Source: Symbiodinium natans
Taxonomy: Eukaryota > Sar > Dinophyceae > Suessiales > Symbiodiniaceae
Assembly: GCA_905221605.1 (NCBI GenBank)
Contig: CAJNDS010002413.1
Location: 799,423 to 863,422, forward strand
Direction of reading: 5' to 3'
DNA: 64,000 bases
Positions 20,628 to 30,900 of this stretch are shown one piece after another (the stretch's first letter is position 1; every line of letters begins with the position of its first letter). The notes beneath the pieces were generated by a model. It worked only from the letters and a program-made list of their open reading frames with translations, was not told where the DNA came from and ran no database searches. The position numbers were made by a program, and so were the translations under genes.

Positions 20628-20895
20628 ATCATTCCGAACTGGTGGTCGCCGAAGCCCAGGGCCGTGAACTCAGAGCACTGGTGCGGCTTGGGGTTTAGGG
20701 TTTAGGGCTAGGGTTTAGGGCTAGGGTTTAGGGCTTAGGGTCCTAAACCCTCAACCCTCAACCCTAAACCCTAAAACAAAAACCCTCAACCCCAAACCCT
20801 GATGGGTTCTCAGCGTCTCGCACAGAAATCCCTTCATAAAGCCTACAGCCTTGATGCCTGTGGCCGCCTTCGGCCCCTCAAAAGCCTCTGCCTAA
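20628..20895 (+). CDS. Two-exon gene end, hairpin-type intron
   Basis: Exon 20628-20692 (acceptor TTCTTCGCCCAG) reads IIPNWWSPKPRAVNSEHWCG and ends TTGGG|GTTTAG. Intron 20693-20825 has TTTAGGG units first, CCCTCAA/CCCTAAA units last. Exon 20826-20895 (acceptor GTCTCGCACAG) continues in phase 2: NPFIKPTALMPVAAFGPSKA..., TAA. Not recognised. Confidence 0.5.
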
Positions 20896-21464
20896 ACCCT
20901 AAACCCGGAACCCGAGGCCCGGAACTGCCTCCCCCTCCTTCCCCCCGCTCCTCTGAAGCGCTGTAATTAGGGTTTAGGGTTTAGGGTTTGGGGTTTAGGG
21001 TTTAGGGTGTACATACCATACAGCAACAGTATCAGAAACAGCAACGAGTAACAGTACATACACGCATGCACACGCATCCACAATGTACCTAGCCTGCAAT
21101 GATGTGATAAACGCTATGTTATACTCATATGTAAACCCTAAACCCTAAATCCTAAACCCTAAACCCTAAAACGTAAACCCTGAGCCCTAAACCCTAATAC
21201 CCCTAAACCCTATGCATGTTACATGTACATGTGCGCATCAAGGAAAGAGTACCTTGACCTCACGTTGGATAGGTCCTGAGTGCCCTCAACCTGACACGCA
21301 AAATACACCCTAAACCCGAAACCCTAAACCCTCAACCCTAAAACCCTATAAATCCTTAATACCTAAAGGCCCGAACCCCACTCTCTTCACCTCCCCTCCT
21401 TTCCCACCCTAATCCCTAAACCCTAAACCCTAAACCCTAAACCCTAAACCCTGGTTTGCTCAAG

Positions 21465-21567
21465 CCATTGAGCCCGACAGGGCGACGGCCCGCGCTTCTG
21501 ATGCTCGCCCGGCTGTGGGCGCGCGAAAAGACGGGGCTCCACGAACCACCTCAGCGCTTGCTTGGAG
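21465..21567 (+). CDS. Basic exon, unknown
   Basis: Acceptor GTTTGCTCAAG; reads PLSPTGRRPALLMLARLWAR..., donor GGAG|GTTTAG at a G-strand array; C-strand array upstream. 34 codons, phase 0 to 1. Confidence 0.45.
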
Positions 21568-22074
21568 GTTTAGGGTTTAGGGCCAAGGGTTTAGGGTTTA
21601 GGGCCTCAGTGTTTAGGGTTTTAGGTGTAGGGCTTATAGGGTTCAGGGTTGAGGGAGAGGGCTGCTATGGGCACCATAGCCCCCTGACAAACTATGACGT
21701 TCTGTTTTTCGTGGATAGAAAGCCCCCCGCCCCCCCACTCCCCAGGGAACGTTGACATCCCGTCATGAAGACGTAGAGGGGAGTGTAGGTAAGGCTTCGC
21801 TGAGATCATAGTAGGGGCCTCGTTATCTCCCTATGGTGCCACTTCCAACTTGAAGGGGTGCTTAGGCGTTTCGGGTTGCCGAAATCCAGACCCCCGCTAT
21901 GCCACACACCGTTTCTAACCCTAAACACCCCCAGACCCTAAACCATAAACCCTAAACCCTAAGCCCTAAACCCTAAACCCTAAACCCAAGGCCTAAAGTC
22001 TGCCCTAAACTCTGAAGCCTAAAGCCTAAACCCTGGGCTAGATCCTCAAGCCCGGAAAAGGCTCCGTTTAGGGT

Positions 22075-22419
22075 CTGGGGCTTAGGGCTTAGGGCTTAGG
22101 GCTTAGGGTTTAGGGTTTAGGGTTTAGGGTTTAGGGTTTAGGGTTTAGGGTTTAGGTTTAGGGTTTAGGGTTTAGGGTTTAGGGTTTAGGGCTTGAAGGG
22201 GGGGGGGGGGGTGGGTACCTCCCAACACCCCTCAACCCCAAAGCCCCAAACTCAAAATCAGGTCGGGAGGCCGTCGTTGGGGTTTAAGGGTTGAAGGGTT
22301 GAAGGGTTTAAGGGTTTAAGGGTTTAAGGGTGTAAGGGTTGAAGGGTTTAAGGGTTTAAGGGTTTAAGGGTTTAAGGGTTTAAGGGTTTAAGGGTTTAAG
22401 GGTTTAAGGGTTTAGGGGA
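22075..22419. repeat. G-strand arrays including a TTTAAGGG octamer block
   Basis: TTTAGGG to 22195, a G-run, then about sixteen 8-base units of TTTAAGGG type with TTGAAGGG variants (22279-22415), a homogenised variant block. Confidence 0.9.
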
Positions 22420-22456
22420 CGTTTGGTAAGTTAGCCCGTAACCCCTAGTTTCCAAG

Positions 22457-22569
22457 CAGCTGCACAATTTGAGTTGGCTTCAGCATTCTGGGCCGAACTT
22501 AAGGAGCAAAGTTCATGTCACCAAGATGAGAAGTTTCAGCAGAAGTTCTACGACACGACTCAGCTTTAG
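22457..22569 (+). CDS. Terminal exon, helical
   Basis: After GTTTCCAAG: AAQFELASAFWAELKEQSSC... to TAG at 22567-22569. A second frame is also open here, so the reading is provisional; this frame has the more protein-like composition. Confidence 0.4.
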
Positions 22570-22652
22570 GTGCTTTTCCTCATACGGTGCCCTGACTTAG
22601 GGTGCGTAGCGTGCTCGGCCACTGGGATCGGCGGCTTGTCTCGTGGCCAAGC

Positions 22653-22876
22653 ATGGGTCAGAGCAATCAATGCATGATCATCGAGGACGGGGGCCACGTA
22701 AATGGGGCTGAGGTGCGGTCTTCTAGCAACCCCGAAAACACTGGTTTAGGGTTTAGGAGTTTAGGGTTTAGGGTTGAAATTTCTATCCCCAATTAGACCC
22801 TAGCTTGAGCCTGGAGAAGAAGAGTGCCAAAAGGTCATTCTGCGCCGACCTGAACGTTGACAAGTCTTGTCTTTAG
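22653..22876 (+). CDS. Complete small two-exon gene, 56 aa
   Basis: ATG at 22653 opens MGQSNQCMIIEDGGHVNGAE..., a Gly-2 start that could be myristoylated. Exon 1 ends ACTG|GTTTAG (22743). The 53-base intron 22744-22796 is mostly TTTAGGG and ends TATCCCCAATTAG. Exon 2 (22797-22876) joins in phase 1: PSLSLEKKSAKRSFCADLNV... to TAG. An in-frame open stretch upstream means exon 1 could be longer. Confidence 0.5.
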
Positions 22877-23123
22877 GCTTGCCCTAAACCCTAAACCCGA
22901 AACCCTCGACCCTAAACCTTAAACCCTAAATCCTAAACCCTGGACCTTTTGGGCTTAAGGCTTGGGGTTTGGAGTTTTGGATCTTAGGGTACAGGGCCTA
23001 GGTTTTTTTTCGGGCCCCTTGTGGTCTAGCAAGCAGCCCACGTTGAGGGTGATGATGATACTCTCTCCAACCTCAAACCCCCGAACCCCAAACCCTAAAC
23101 CCTTAACCCCTCAAATCAGTCAG

Positions 23124-23236
23124 GCGCAAACCCGAAACTCGAGAGCCCGTAAGAACTCGCTAGCTCGCCGTCTCTACGGTTCAGGGTTTAGGGCAGTTTC
23201 GGTGACACCTCTTGGGCATGCCCTGAAAGGAAATAA
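23124..23236 (+). CDS. Basic exon carrying an 18-base telomeric insert
   Basis: Acceptor AAATCAGTCAG; AQTRNSRARKNSLARRLY, then 18 bases of degenerate telomeric repeat (23179-23196), then VSVTPLGHALKGNK. The insert starts GT and ends AG but is far below usual intron size and keeps the frame, so it may be translated. Confidence 0.4.
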
Positions 23237-23280
23237 AGGTTTTAGGGTGTAGGGTTCAGGGTTCAGGGTTTGGGGTTCCT

Positions 23281-23537
23281 TCCTTTTGTTCTCCTCTTGC
23301 AGGTTAAGAGGTTATGGGTTTCATTATCCTCCAGCCCCAAGAGGGCTACGAACGGGAATCCCAGCACTCGTCGTCCTTAAACCATGTTCCAACTCTATGG
23401 GGTTCAGGGGTATACAACCCCAAAACCCTAAAAGCCTTAAACCCGCAACCCGAAAACCCTAAAACCCCAAAAACCCGCAACCCTAAAGCCCTAACCCCAA
23501 AAACCCTAAACCAGGAAGGCCCGAGGGTGTTTTACTG
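23281..23537 (+). CDS. Possible exon after a strong acceptor
   Basis: TTTGTTCTCCTCTTGCAG at 23285-23302 is one of the best acceptors seen. Downstream an ATG at 23314 opens MGFIILQPQEGYERESQHSS..., running into C-rich degenerate repeats. Two other frames are also open near the acceptor, so the frame is unsure. Confidence 0.3.
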
Positions 23538-23634
23538 AGTCATAGCCACATGAGGGCAGCCAAGGGGTTTGTAAGTGGGTTCTACGTACAGTGATACTTG
23601 GGTTATAAGTACCATGAATCTCCAAGTAGGGTAT

Positions 23635-23936
23635 GGGTTTAGGGTTTAGGGTTTAGGGTTTAGGGTTTAGGGTTTAGGGTTTAGGGTTTAGGGTTTAGGG
23701 TTTAGGGTTTAGGGTTTAGGGTTTAGGGTTTAGGATATTCTTAGAGCAGAAGCCCCGAGGATGAGCAGAACTTGACCATGAATATGCCGCCGGGCAGCTT
23801 CTGATTTTATTCTACCCTAAACCCTAAACCCTAAACCCTAAACCCTAAACCCTAAACCCTAAACCCTAAACCCTAAACCCTAAACCCTAAACCCTAAACC
23901 CTAAACCCTAAACCCTAAACCCTAAACCCTAAACCC
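23635..23936. repeat. Inverted pair of telomeric arrays
   Basis: About 14 TTTAGGG units (23637-23733) and about 17 CCCTAAA units (23815-23935) around an 80-base island: a large perfect inverted repeat. Confidence 0.95.
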
Positions 23937-24344
23937 CCAAAAAGGGAGTTTATGGGCTTTAGGGATGTTAAGGGCTGTAGGGATTTTAGGGTCTTAGGGT
24001 TTAGGGCGACTAGGACCCAGAGTATGCCCTTCTTCCCCACTTGTTTCTTTGGTGTTTAGGTTCCCTTATAAACCCCCTTCAAACCAAAAGGGATACCTTT
24101 TCTATTCCTAGGGGGGTCTAGGGTTTTTTGGGATTGTAGGGTTCAGGGTTTCGGGATTTTTGGGGTGGGGGTTTAGGGGTTTGAGTTTAGGGTTAGGCCA
24201 AAGTGTGTGGTGTTTAGGACTTACTTAGGGTTTAGGACTTAAGGCCTATAAGAACTAGCAGTTAGGGATGGCAGACGTCTTGACGTCTTGCATGTTCGCT
24301 CCGGAGTTTTCCGGAGGGCTGCTGATGGGGTTTCCGTGCTTAAA

Positions 24345-24440
24345 GGTTCCATGGGTGGGTAGCCGTAGGGGTCTACGTACCTCCATTAGAGTGGTTCCAT
24401 GAGTGGGTAGCCGTAGGGGTCTACGTACCTCCATTAGAGT
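24345..24440. repeat. Two tandem 48-bp copies
   Basis: GGTTCCATGGGTGGGTAGCC... repeats once at 24393 with one difference; each copy ends CTCCATTAGAGT. Contains CATGGGTGGGTAG, similar to the variant foldback arm at 33118. Confidence 0.9.
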
Positions 24441-24778
24441 GTAGGGTGAGAATCTTCAGTGTCTTACTTTTTAGCCTCACTGCTGGCTACCACGAACCCT
24501 CCGGTAGTGGGTCTGTCGGATAGGGTCCGCCCCTACACCTTCAACTCTGCTCCCTGAGCCCGGGACTAAATCCTAAACTCCAAGTTAACTCCAAACCCTA
24601 GAACCAACACCCGAAACCCTGATCCCCAAATCCTGAAACCCTAATGCCCTAAAACCCTCGAGCCCTGAAACCCTAAATCCCTAAAGCCTGAACACCCTAA
24701 AACCCTAAAGCACTAAACCCTAAATCCCTAAAGCCTGAACACCCTAAAGCCCTCAAGCACTAAACGCTAAGGAGCCAG

Positions 24779-24847
24779 TGCTATCACATCGCGGAAGACT
24801 CTGTGGTGCAATCACACCAGGCGGGACGGCGTAGAACCCCACCGGAG
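24779..24847 (+). CDS. Exon ending exactly in an introner-like element
   Basis: Acceptor AAGGAGCCAG; reads CYHIAEDSVVQSHQAGRRRT, phase 0 to 0, donor GGAG|GTCCATGATG supplied by the foldback element. The element's end supplies CTCCAAG|, after which TAA follows at once in phase. Confidence 0.45.
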
Positions 24848-25010
24848 GTCCATGATGCTTTAGGGTTTAGGGTTTAGGGTTTAGGGTTTAGGGTAACCCA
24901 AGTATAACTGCACTTATAAGCCCCTTAAGTGCCCTAGTGTGGCTATAATTTGGTTATAAGTGCCCTAAACCCTAAACCCCTGCGTCATTAAGTACCATGA
25001 ACCTCCAAGT
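24845..25010. mobile_element. Introner-like element, family A, with two nested arrays
   Basis: Left arm GGAGGTCCATGATGC (degenerate), right arm TTAAGTACCATGAACCTCCA at 24988-25007. Interior carries AACTGCACTTATAAGCCCCT. A TTTAGGG array sits beside the left arm and CCCTAAA units near the right one. Confidence 0.65.
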
Positions 25011-25479
25011 AAGCCGGGGGCTTTAGGGTTTAGGGCTTTAGGGTTGAGGGTTGAGGGTTTTGGCATTTTTTTACCCTAAACCCTAAACCCTTACCCTAAA
25101 CCCTAAACCCTAAACCCTAAACCCTAAACCCTAAACCCTAAACCCTATACCCTATACCCTAAACCCTAAACCCTAAACCCTGAACCCTAAACCCTAAACC
25201 CTAAGGAATGTCGGTCCTACCTAGGTGCTCAGAGGCTGGAGCTTCCCAAAAACCCTGCAAACCCCAAGGCTGATAACCATAACAGGCCATGGGGGTTTAG
25301 GGTTTAGGGTTTAGGGTTTAGGGTTTAGGGTTTAGGGTTTAGGGTTTAGGGTAGTCTAACTCCAGACTCTCGAAGAGACGGATTGGGGGCTTAGCGGTTG
25401 AGGGTGAATAGGGTTGAGGGCTTCAAACCCTAAACCCTGGACCCTAAACCCTAAATCCTAAACCCGGTTTGAGGTTTAG

Positions 25480-25543
25480 GCTTCTCCTGCGGAAGGCGGT
25501 AGACATCCCGGTGAACGAGAAGGAGAACGGGAAGGACGTTGGG
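25480..25543 (+). CDS. Exon with both splice sites from repeat units
   Basis: The acceptor is GAGGTTTAG and the donor GTTGGG|GTTCAG, both telomere-like. Reads LLLRKAVDIPVNEKENGKDV, a typical charged protein stretch, phase 2 to 0. Confidence 0.5.
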
Positions 25544-26083
25544 GTTCAGGGTGCCAGGGTGTAAGACTCCCATGCTCCCGATATTTAGGGTTTAGAGTTT
25601 GGGGTTTGGGGCTTAGGGCCCAGGACAGGCAAACCCCAAAACCCTCAGACCCTAAGCTGTAAATCCTGAACCCCTAAGCCCACCCTCATAAGGGCCAAGT
25701 ACCCCAAAGTATTGGTTATGACCCTAAACCCTAAACCCTAAACCCTAAACCCTAAACCCTAAACCCTAAACCCCAAACCCTAAACCCTAAACCTCCCAGC
25801 AGGGAGGTTAAACAAGTGTGGCAACACCAGCCCTAAACCCTAAACCCGAAGCCTAAGCCCAAAGCCCAAAGCCCAAAGCCCAAAGCCCTAAGCCCAAAGC
25901 CCTAAGCCCTAAGCCCTAAGCCCTAAGCCCCAAGCCCTAAACCCTAAACCCAAACAACCCTACACCTAAGATAAACGAATAACTAAGCCCAAAGCCCCGA
26001 AAGGCAGGTCAGGGTTTAGGGTTTAGGGTTTAGGCTTCAGGGTTTAGGGCTTCTGTTTCCAGCTTTTTTCTCCTCTTTCTCAG

Positions 26084-26211
26084 GAGTCGGGGATGAGGAT
26101 CCAGGGGCAAGTGCACCAGATGAAACGGCAAGGTGACCAGCCCACCTAAGCCTCTACAGCGGGCACACTCATCGCCTGGAGTAGTTCGGCGCTGCTGACG
26201 GTCGAAGACCC
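26084..26211 (+). CDS. Two exons around a 27-base GT-AG gap
   Basis: TTTTTTCTCCTCTTTCTCAG precedes exon 26084-26132 (ESGMRIQGQVHQMKRQ). Bases 26133-26159 run GTGACC...CTCTACAG; exon 26160-26211 continues in phase 1 (GTLIAWSSSALLTVEDP) to CC|GTAAGC. Read without splicing, the gap has an in-frame TAA. 27 bases is extremely short for an intron. Confidence 0.45.
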
Positions 26212-26469
26212 GTAAGCTCTAAGCGCGTAGGCTTTATGGCTTGAGGGCCTTTAAGGCTTTCAGGGCTTTAGGGCTCTTAGGGTGGCAGGGCTGGGATGCC
26301 CCCCCTTATACTAACAGTCCTTAAGAAGGATTATGATGGGGTGTAATCCCTATCATGGACTGTTCCTATCAGCAAAAACAACCCAAGTTTTGGGTTCTAA
26401 GATCTCGGGCTTTCGGGCTTTGGGTGCTCTAGGGCGCCCGTGTCTGGCTAGGGGTCAAGTTTAAGCTCC

Positions 26470-26590
26470 CTGGAGCCTAAGGGCCTTAAGGGTTTTAAGG
26501 GTTTTAAGGGCCTTAAGGATTTTAAGGGTTTTAAGGGCCTTAAGGGTTTTAAGGGTTTTAAGGGTTTTAAGGGCCTTAAGGGTTTTAAGG
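26470..26590. repeat. TTTTAAGGG / CCTTAAGGG minisatellite
   Basis: Nine-base units GGGTTTTAA and GGGCCTTAA alternate about 12 times; the open frame on the other strand is a by-product. Confidence 0.85.
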
Positions 26591-26772
26591 GTTTTGAGGG
26601 TTGAGGGGCTCAGGTTTAGGAGTGCCATGGGGTTACTACATACCAATTCGAGCCCCTCGCCCCCTTCCCCCCCCCGCCCCCAAACCCCCAAACCCCCAAA
26701 CCCCTAAAGCCTTGATCATGCCCCCTTCTTTGAAAATGAATTCGGGAAGGCCCAGCTTTTAGGGTTGAGGGG

Positions 26773-27495
26773 CCCTAAACCCTAAACCCTAAACCCTAAA
26801 CCCTAAACCCTAAACCCTAAACCCTAAACCCTAAACCCTAAACCCTAAACCCTAAACCCTAAACCCTAAACCCTAAACCCTAAACCCTAAACCCTAAACC
26901 TAACCCTAAACCCTAAACCCTAAACCCTAAACCCTAAACCCTAAACCCTAAACCCTAAACCCTAAACCCTAAACCCTAAACCCTAAACCCTAAACCCTAA
27001 ACCCTAAACCCTAAACCCTAAACCCTAAACCCTAAACCCTAAAGCCTAAAGCCTAAAGCCTAAAGCCTAAAGCCTAAAGCCTAAAGCCTAAAGCCTAAAG
27101 CCTAAAGCCTAAAGCCTAAAGCCTAACCCTAAACCCTAAACCCTAAACCCTAAACCCTAAACCCTAAACCCTAAACCCTAAACCCTAAACCCTAAACCCT
27201 AAACCCTAAACCCTAAACCCTAAACCCTAACCTAAACCCTAAACCCTAAACCCTAAACCCTAAACCCTAAACCCTAAACCCTAAACCCTAAACCCTAAAC
27301 CCTAAACCCCTAAGCCCAAAGCCCTAAAGCCCTAAAGCCCTAAAGCCCTAAAGCCCTAAAGCCCTAAAGCCCTAAGCCCTAAACCCTAAACCCTAAACCC
27401 TAAACCCTAAACCCTAAACCCTAAACCCTAAACCCTAAACCCTAAAACCCTAAACCCTAAAGCCCTAAGCCCTAAAGCCCTAAACCCTAAACCCG
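26773..27495. repeat. Largest telomeric array, with homogenised variant blocks
   Basis: About 700 bp of CCCTAAA. A block of about 12 perfect CCTAAAG units (27041-27125) and one of seven CCCTAAAG units (27316-27372) are embedded in otherwise regular repeat. Confidence 0.95.
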
Positions 27496-27531
27496 AAGCA
27501 ACTCAGAGAGCCCGAGCCTTGCGCGCCGCAG

Positions 27532-27605
27532 GACGAGATGTTTGACAACCCTCTCATTCCGAACTGCGCCGGGCTCTCAGGAAAAGAAGGTGTTTCGATA
27601 TTGGG
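27532..27605 (+). CDS. Exon between inverted arrays
   Basis: Acceptor GCGCGCCGCAG; reads DEMFDNPLIPNCAGLSGKEG..., donor TTGGG|GTTTAG. C-strand array upstream, G-strand array downstream. An earlier donor AAG|GTGTTT is possible. Confidence 0.5.
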
Positions 27606-27904
27606 GTTTAGGGTTTAGGGTTTAGGGTTTAGGGTTTAGGGTTTAGGGCCCCTGAACCCTAATTCCCACTCAACTCCGAAGCCTAACGGACTCAAGTTCC
27701 CCCGAGCCCTCAACCCCCAAACCCGAACTTGTCACCCTTTACCCTTTTTTGTGGTTCAAGGTTCGCTTAGAAAGATAGCCCACCCAAAAAAAAGGGTGCC
27801 CTTATTTTAATGCGGTTGCTGGGTCACCTATGCCGGAAAAAAGCCTTAGCAAACATTATGCGGCGTTGGCCATTCCGGGGGTTCCTCAGCAGCGCTACAC
27901 CCCC

Positions 27905-27987
27905 CTCTAGGGGTTCTGGGGGTTCTAGGGGTTCTAGGGGTTCTAGGGGTTCTAGGGGTTCTAGGGGTTCTAGGGGTTCTAGGGGTT
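27905..27987. repeat. GGGGTTCTA minisatellite
   Basis: About nine 9-base units; in frame with an ATG at 27810 it would encode Gly-Ser-Arg repeats. That ATG lies in a dispersed repeat (GGGTGCCCTTAT...), so coding is doubtful. Confidence 0.85.
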
Positions 27988-27999
27988 CCCCCTCTCCCA

Positions 28000-29050
28000 A
28001 AAATCATACAAAAGCAAAAGTTGCCGGGCTCTGGGTTTAGAAAATCAAGGCCTAGGCTTCAAGACCTCCCTGACCTAAACTAAACCCTAAACCCTTAAAC
28101 CCTTAAACCCTTAAACCCTAAACCCTAAACCCTAAACCCTAAACCCTAAACCCTTAACCCTTAAACCCTAAACCCTAAACGTCCTAAAGCCGCCTTACCT
28201 GCCTTACCCTGCCTAACCCCCCTTAACGAGAGCGCGGCAGCCCTCAAACCCTAAACTCCCTAAGCCTCCCAGACTCCACCCCTCCTCCCCCCCCCTGCGC
28301 CTCAAAACCCCAAACCCGAAAGGGCTAAACCCTAAACCCCTACAACCCTACAACCCTGCGAAAAAACCTAAACCCGAAACCACTAAACCCCAAAACCCTA
28401 AACCCTAAACCCTAAAACGCTAACACCTAAAGCACTAAAGCCTAAACCCCTAGACCCCAAACCCTAAACCTTAAAGCCCCAAACCCTAAACCCTAAAGCC
28501 CTAAAGCCCTGAACCCTAAAATCCTAAACCTTAAACCCCAAACCCTAAAACCTCATTCCCCAAACCCTAAACCCTAAACCCCAAGCCCCAAACCCCAAAC
28601 CCCTGTATCTTGAAATTGTTCAAAAGTCAAAAAAAACGAAACTCCTCGACACTCCGTGAAACTTTCCCCGAAACTCCTCGAAACTTCCCCGGACTGAACC
28701 CTTAACATTAGTAACCCTAAACCCTAAACCCTAAACCCTAAACCCTAAACCCTAAACCCTAAACCCTAAACCCTAAACCCCGAGCCCCACAAGCAACAAT
28801 CCGTAAAGCCCTAAACCCTAAAACCCCAACCCCCTCAAATCTAAACCCAAAAATCCCAAAAACCCTAAACCCCCAAACCCTCAACCCTAAAACCCTACCC
28901 ATGAGCCCCAAACCCCAAGCCCCAAACCCAGGTTAACATTCCTGGGGGATGGTCCGTTACGTTGCGCGGATTCATTGATCTTAACGCCAAAGGCCCTAAC
29001 CCCAAACCCTAAACCCTAAACCCTAAACCCCTAAACCCTAAACCCTAAAC
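28000..29050. repeat. Degenerate C-strand region
   Basis: CCCTAAA, CCCCAAA, CCCTTAAA and similar variants with short unique pieces. No exon that I can support. Confidence 0.6.
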
Positions 29051-29125
29051 CCTCAACCCAGGGGATGGCGACATCTACTCCAACCGTGACGGAAACGGAC
29101 ACATGACATCCCCTGCCGCACATGT

Positions 29126-29370
29126 GTGCGGCTACGCCAAGGGGACATCTTCACTTCGTTCACATCCCACCTTTCCGTGGCGGCATACTTTGCTGTCCAC
29201 AGGAGGAAGGTTGGTGACGAATCGGCGGTGGACGTGTTCGACACGAGCTCGGCGAATATTTGGATAACACTGTTTGGCCGGCAGTTTCGCAACGATCTGT
29301 TGATCGCAGAAACGCAATACTGTGGGCCATGCTGGGGAAGATGGACTTTCGAAATTCTAGGCCCTGTACC
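29126..29370 (+). CDS. Long exon with GTAAG donor, unknown product
   Basis: Open for 82 codons: DIFTSFTSHLSVAAYFAVHR, later SANIWITLFGRQFRNDLLIA, ending CCTGTACC|GTAAGC. The frame is also open about 35 bases further upstream; another frame (GDGDIYSNRDGNGHM) is open from acceptor CAACCCAG at 29061. Composition is clearly protein-like; I do not recognise the family. C-strand arrays flank it on both sides. Confidence 0.65.
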
Positions 29371-29580
29371 GTAAGCCCTGAAGCCCTAACACCCCAAGCC
29401 CCAAACCCTAAACCCTAAAACAATCCCGAACCCTTAAATACCTAACCCTAAACCCCAAACCCTAAACGCCAAACCCCAAACCCTGAACCCTGAACCCTAA
29501 ACCCTAAACCCCAAACCTAAACCTTCAACCCCGAACCCTAAACCCCAAACCCCCTCACCCCAAGCCCCAAACCCTAAAAA

Positions 29581-29850
29581 ATCCCAAGCCCCAAACCCCA
29601 AACCCCAAACCCCAAACCCCAAACCCCAAACCCCAAGCCCCAAACCCCAAACCCCAAACCCCAAACCCCCCCAACCCCAAGCCCCAAGCTCCAAGCCCCA
29701 CGCCCCACGCCCCATGCCCCAAGCCCCACGCCCCACGCCCCAAGCCCCAAGCCCCAAGCCCCAAGCCCCAAGCCCCAAGCCCCAAGCCCCAACAAGCCCC
29801 AAGCAGCCCCAAGCCCCAACAAGCCCCAAGCCCCAAGCCTCAAGCCCTAA
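29581..29850. repeat. CCCCAAA / CCCCAAG derived satellite
   Basis: Seven-base units CCCCAAA then CCCCAAG, CCCCACG and AGCCCCA variants: a telomere-like repeat drifted to new unit types. The Gly-Leu-Trp frames on the minus strand are a by-product. Confidence 0.9.
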
Positions 29851-30086
29851 ACCCTAGAACCCCAAACCATTAACCCCCAAGCCCTAAACCCTAAACCCCG
29901 AACCCTTAACCCTACAACCCTTAGCAAACCCTAAACCCTAAACCCTAAACCCTAAACCCTAAACCCTAGGTCCCCTAAACCCTAAAACCCTAAACCCTAA
30001 ACCCTAAACCCAAGGTCCCCTAAACCCCTAAAACCCTAAACCCTAAACCCTAAACCCCTCCAAAAGGACATCACGACCATCCCAAG

Positions 30087-30154
30087 AGCTTTACTTCCGG
30101 ACCGACTGGGAGGTCTCAACGACCAGGCCGCCCGCCCCAAGCTTTGGGGCTTAG
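30087..30154 (+). CDS. Terminal exon, unknown
   Basis: Acceptor GACCATCCCAAG; LYFRTDWEVSTTRPPAPSFG..., TAG at 30152-30154. Confidence 0.4.
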
Positions 30155-30508
30155 TGGCTTAGGGTTTAGGGTTTAGGGTTTAGGGCTAGGCTAGGGTTTA
30201 GGGTTTAGGGTTTGAGGGTTAGGGGTTTTTGAGGTAGGGCTAAGACTTTTTCCCCTTAAAGTCTCCCTTAATGTACTCGGAACATGGCCCTTAGATGACT
30301 TTAGGGATCTTTACACAGCCTAGGGGTCCAAGGCTCGACTTTGCGGTCCGGTGTAGGGTTTTGAGGTTCAGGGTTTAGGGTTTAAGGTGTAGGGTTTAGG
30401 GTGTTTGGGGTTTAGGATTTAGGGCTTGAGGTGTAGGTTTGAGGGTTTCGTTTTTTTTTTTTGTTGGTCAGGTTTAGGGTTCAGGGCTTAGGCCTCTTGG
30501 GCCTGCAG

Positions 30509-30571
30509 GAGGGCCGTCCTAGGACCGCCGAAGCTGCTTCGAGGTTCCTCTTTAGTCTTTTGAAAGTGTAG
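30509..30571 (+). CDS. Terminal exon, unknown
   Basis: Acceptor CTTGGGCCTGCAG; EGRPRTAEAASRFLFSLLKV, TAG at 30569-30571. Flanked by G-strand repeats. Confidence 0.4.
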   Translation, partial: EGRPRTAEAASRFLFSLLKV

Positions 30572-30900
30572 AATTTGGGGTTTAGGGTTTAGGGTTTGGG
30601 GTTTGGGGTTTAGGGGTTTAGGGGTTTAGGGGCTGGGGCTTGCAGCTTGGGATTTTCTGGTTTCGGACTTGTGGGTTTTGCATCTTTCATGCATTTGGGT
30701 GTTTCGAGGCTGCCGGGTTTAGGAGGGCGTAAAGCCTACTTCTGTCTTAGGGCTTCAGGATTGTGGGCTTACTGTGCAACTAGGGCCTCATGACCAATGG
30801 CAAAGGGGGAGGGGTGGCAAACTCTAAATCTCTTAACCCTTAAAGCCCAGACCCCTAAACCCTAACTCAACCCTATAACCCTAAACTTTTCGCCCCATAG

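Noticed and set aside
26461-26691. Lys-Thr-Leu repeat protein on the minus strand
   Set aside because: Translation of a 9-base minisatellite.
27810-28040. 76-aa ORF with Gly-Ser-Arg repeats
   Set aside because: ATG lies in a dispersed repeat also seen at 42472 and 44336, and the tail is a minisatellite; coding not supported.
29053-29317. Minus-strand frames opposite the 29126 exon
   Set aside because: The + strand frame is longer and ends at a GTAAG donor; the minus frames lack splice context.
29497-29843. Gly-Leu-Trp-rich minus-strand proteins
   Set aside because: Produced by CCCCAAA/CCCCAAG repeat units; no independent evidence of coding.
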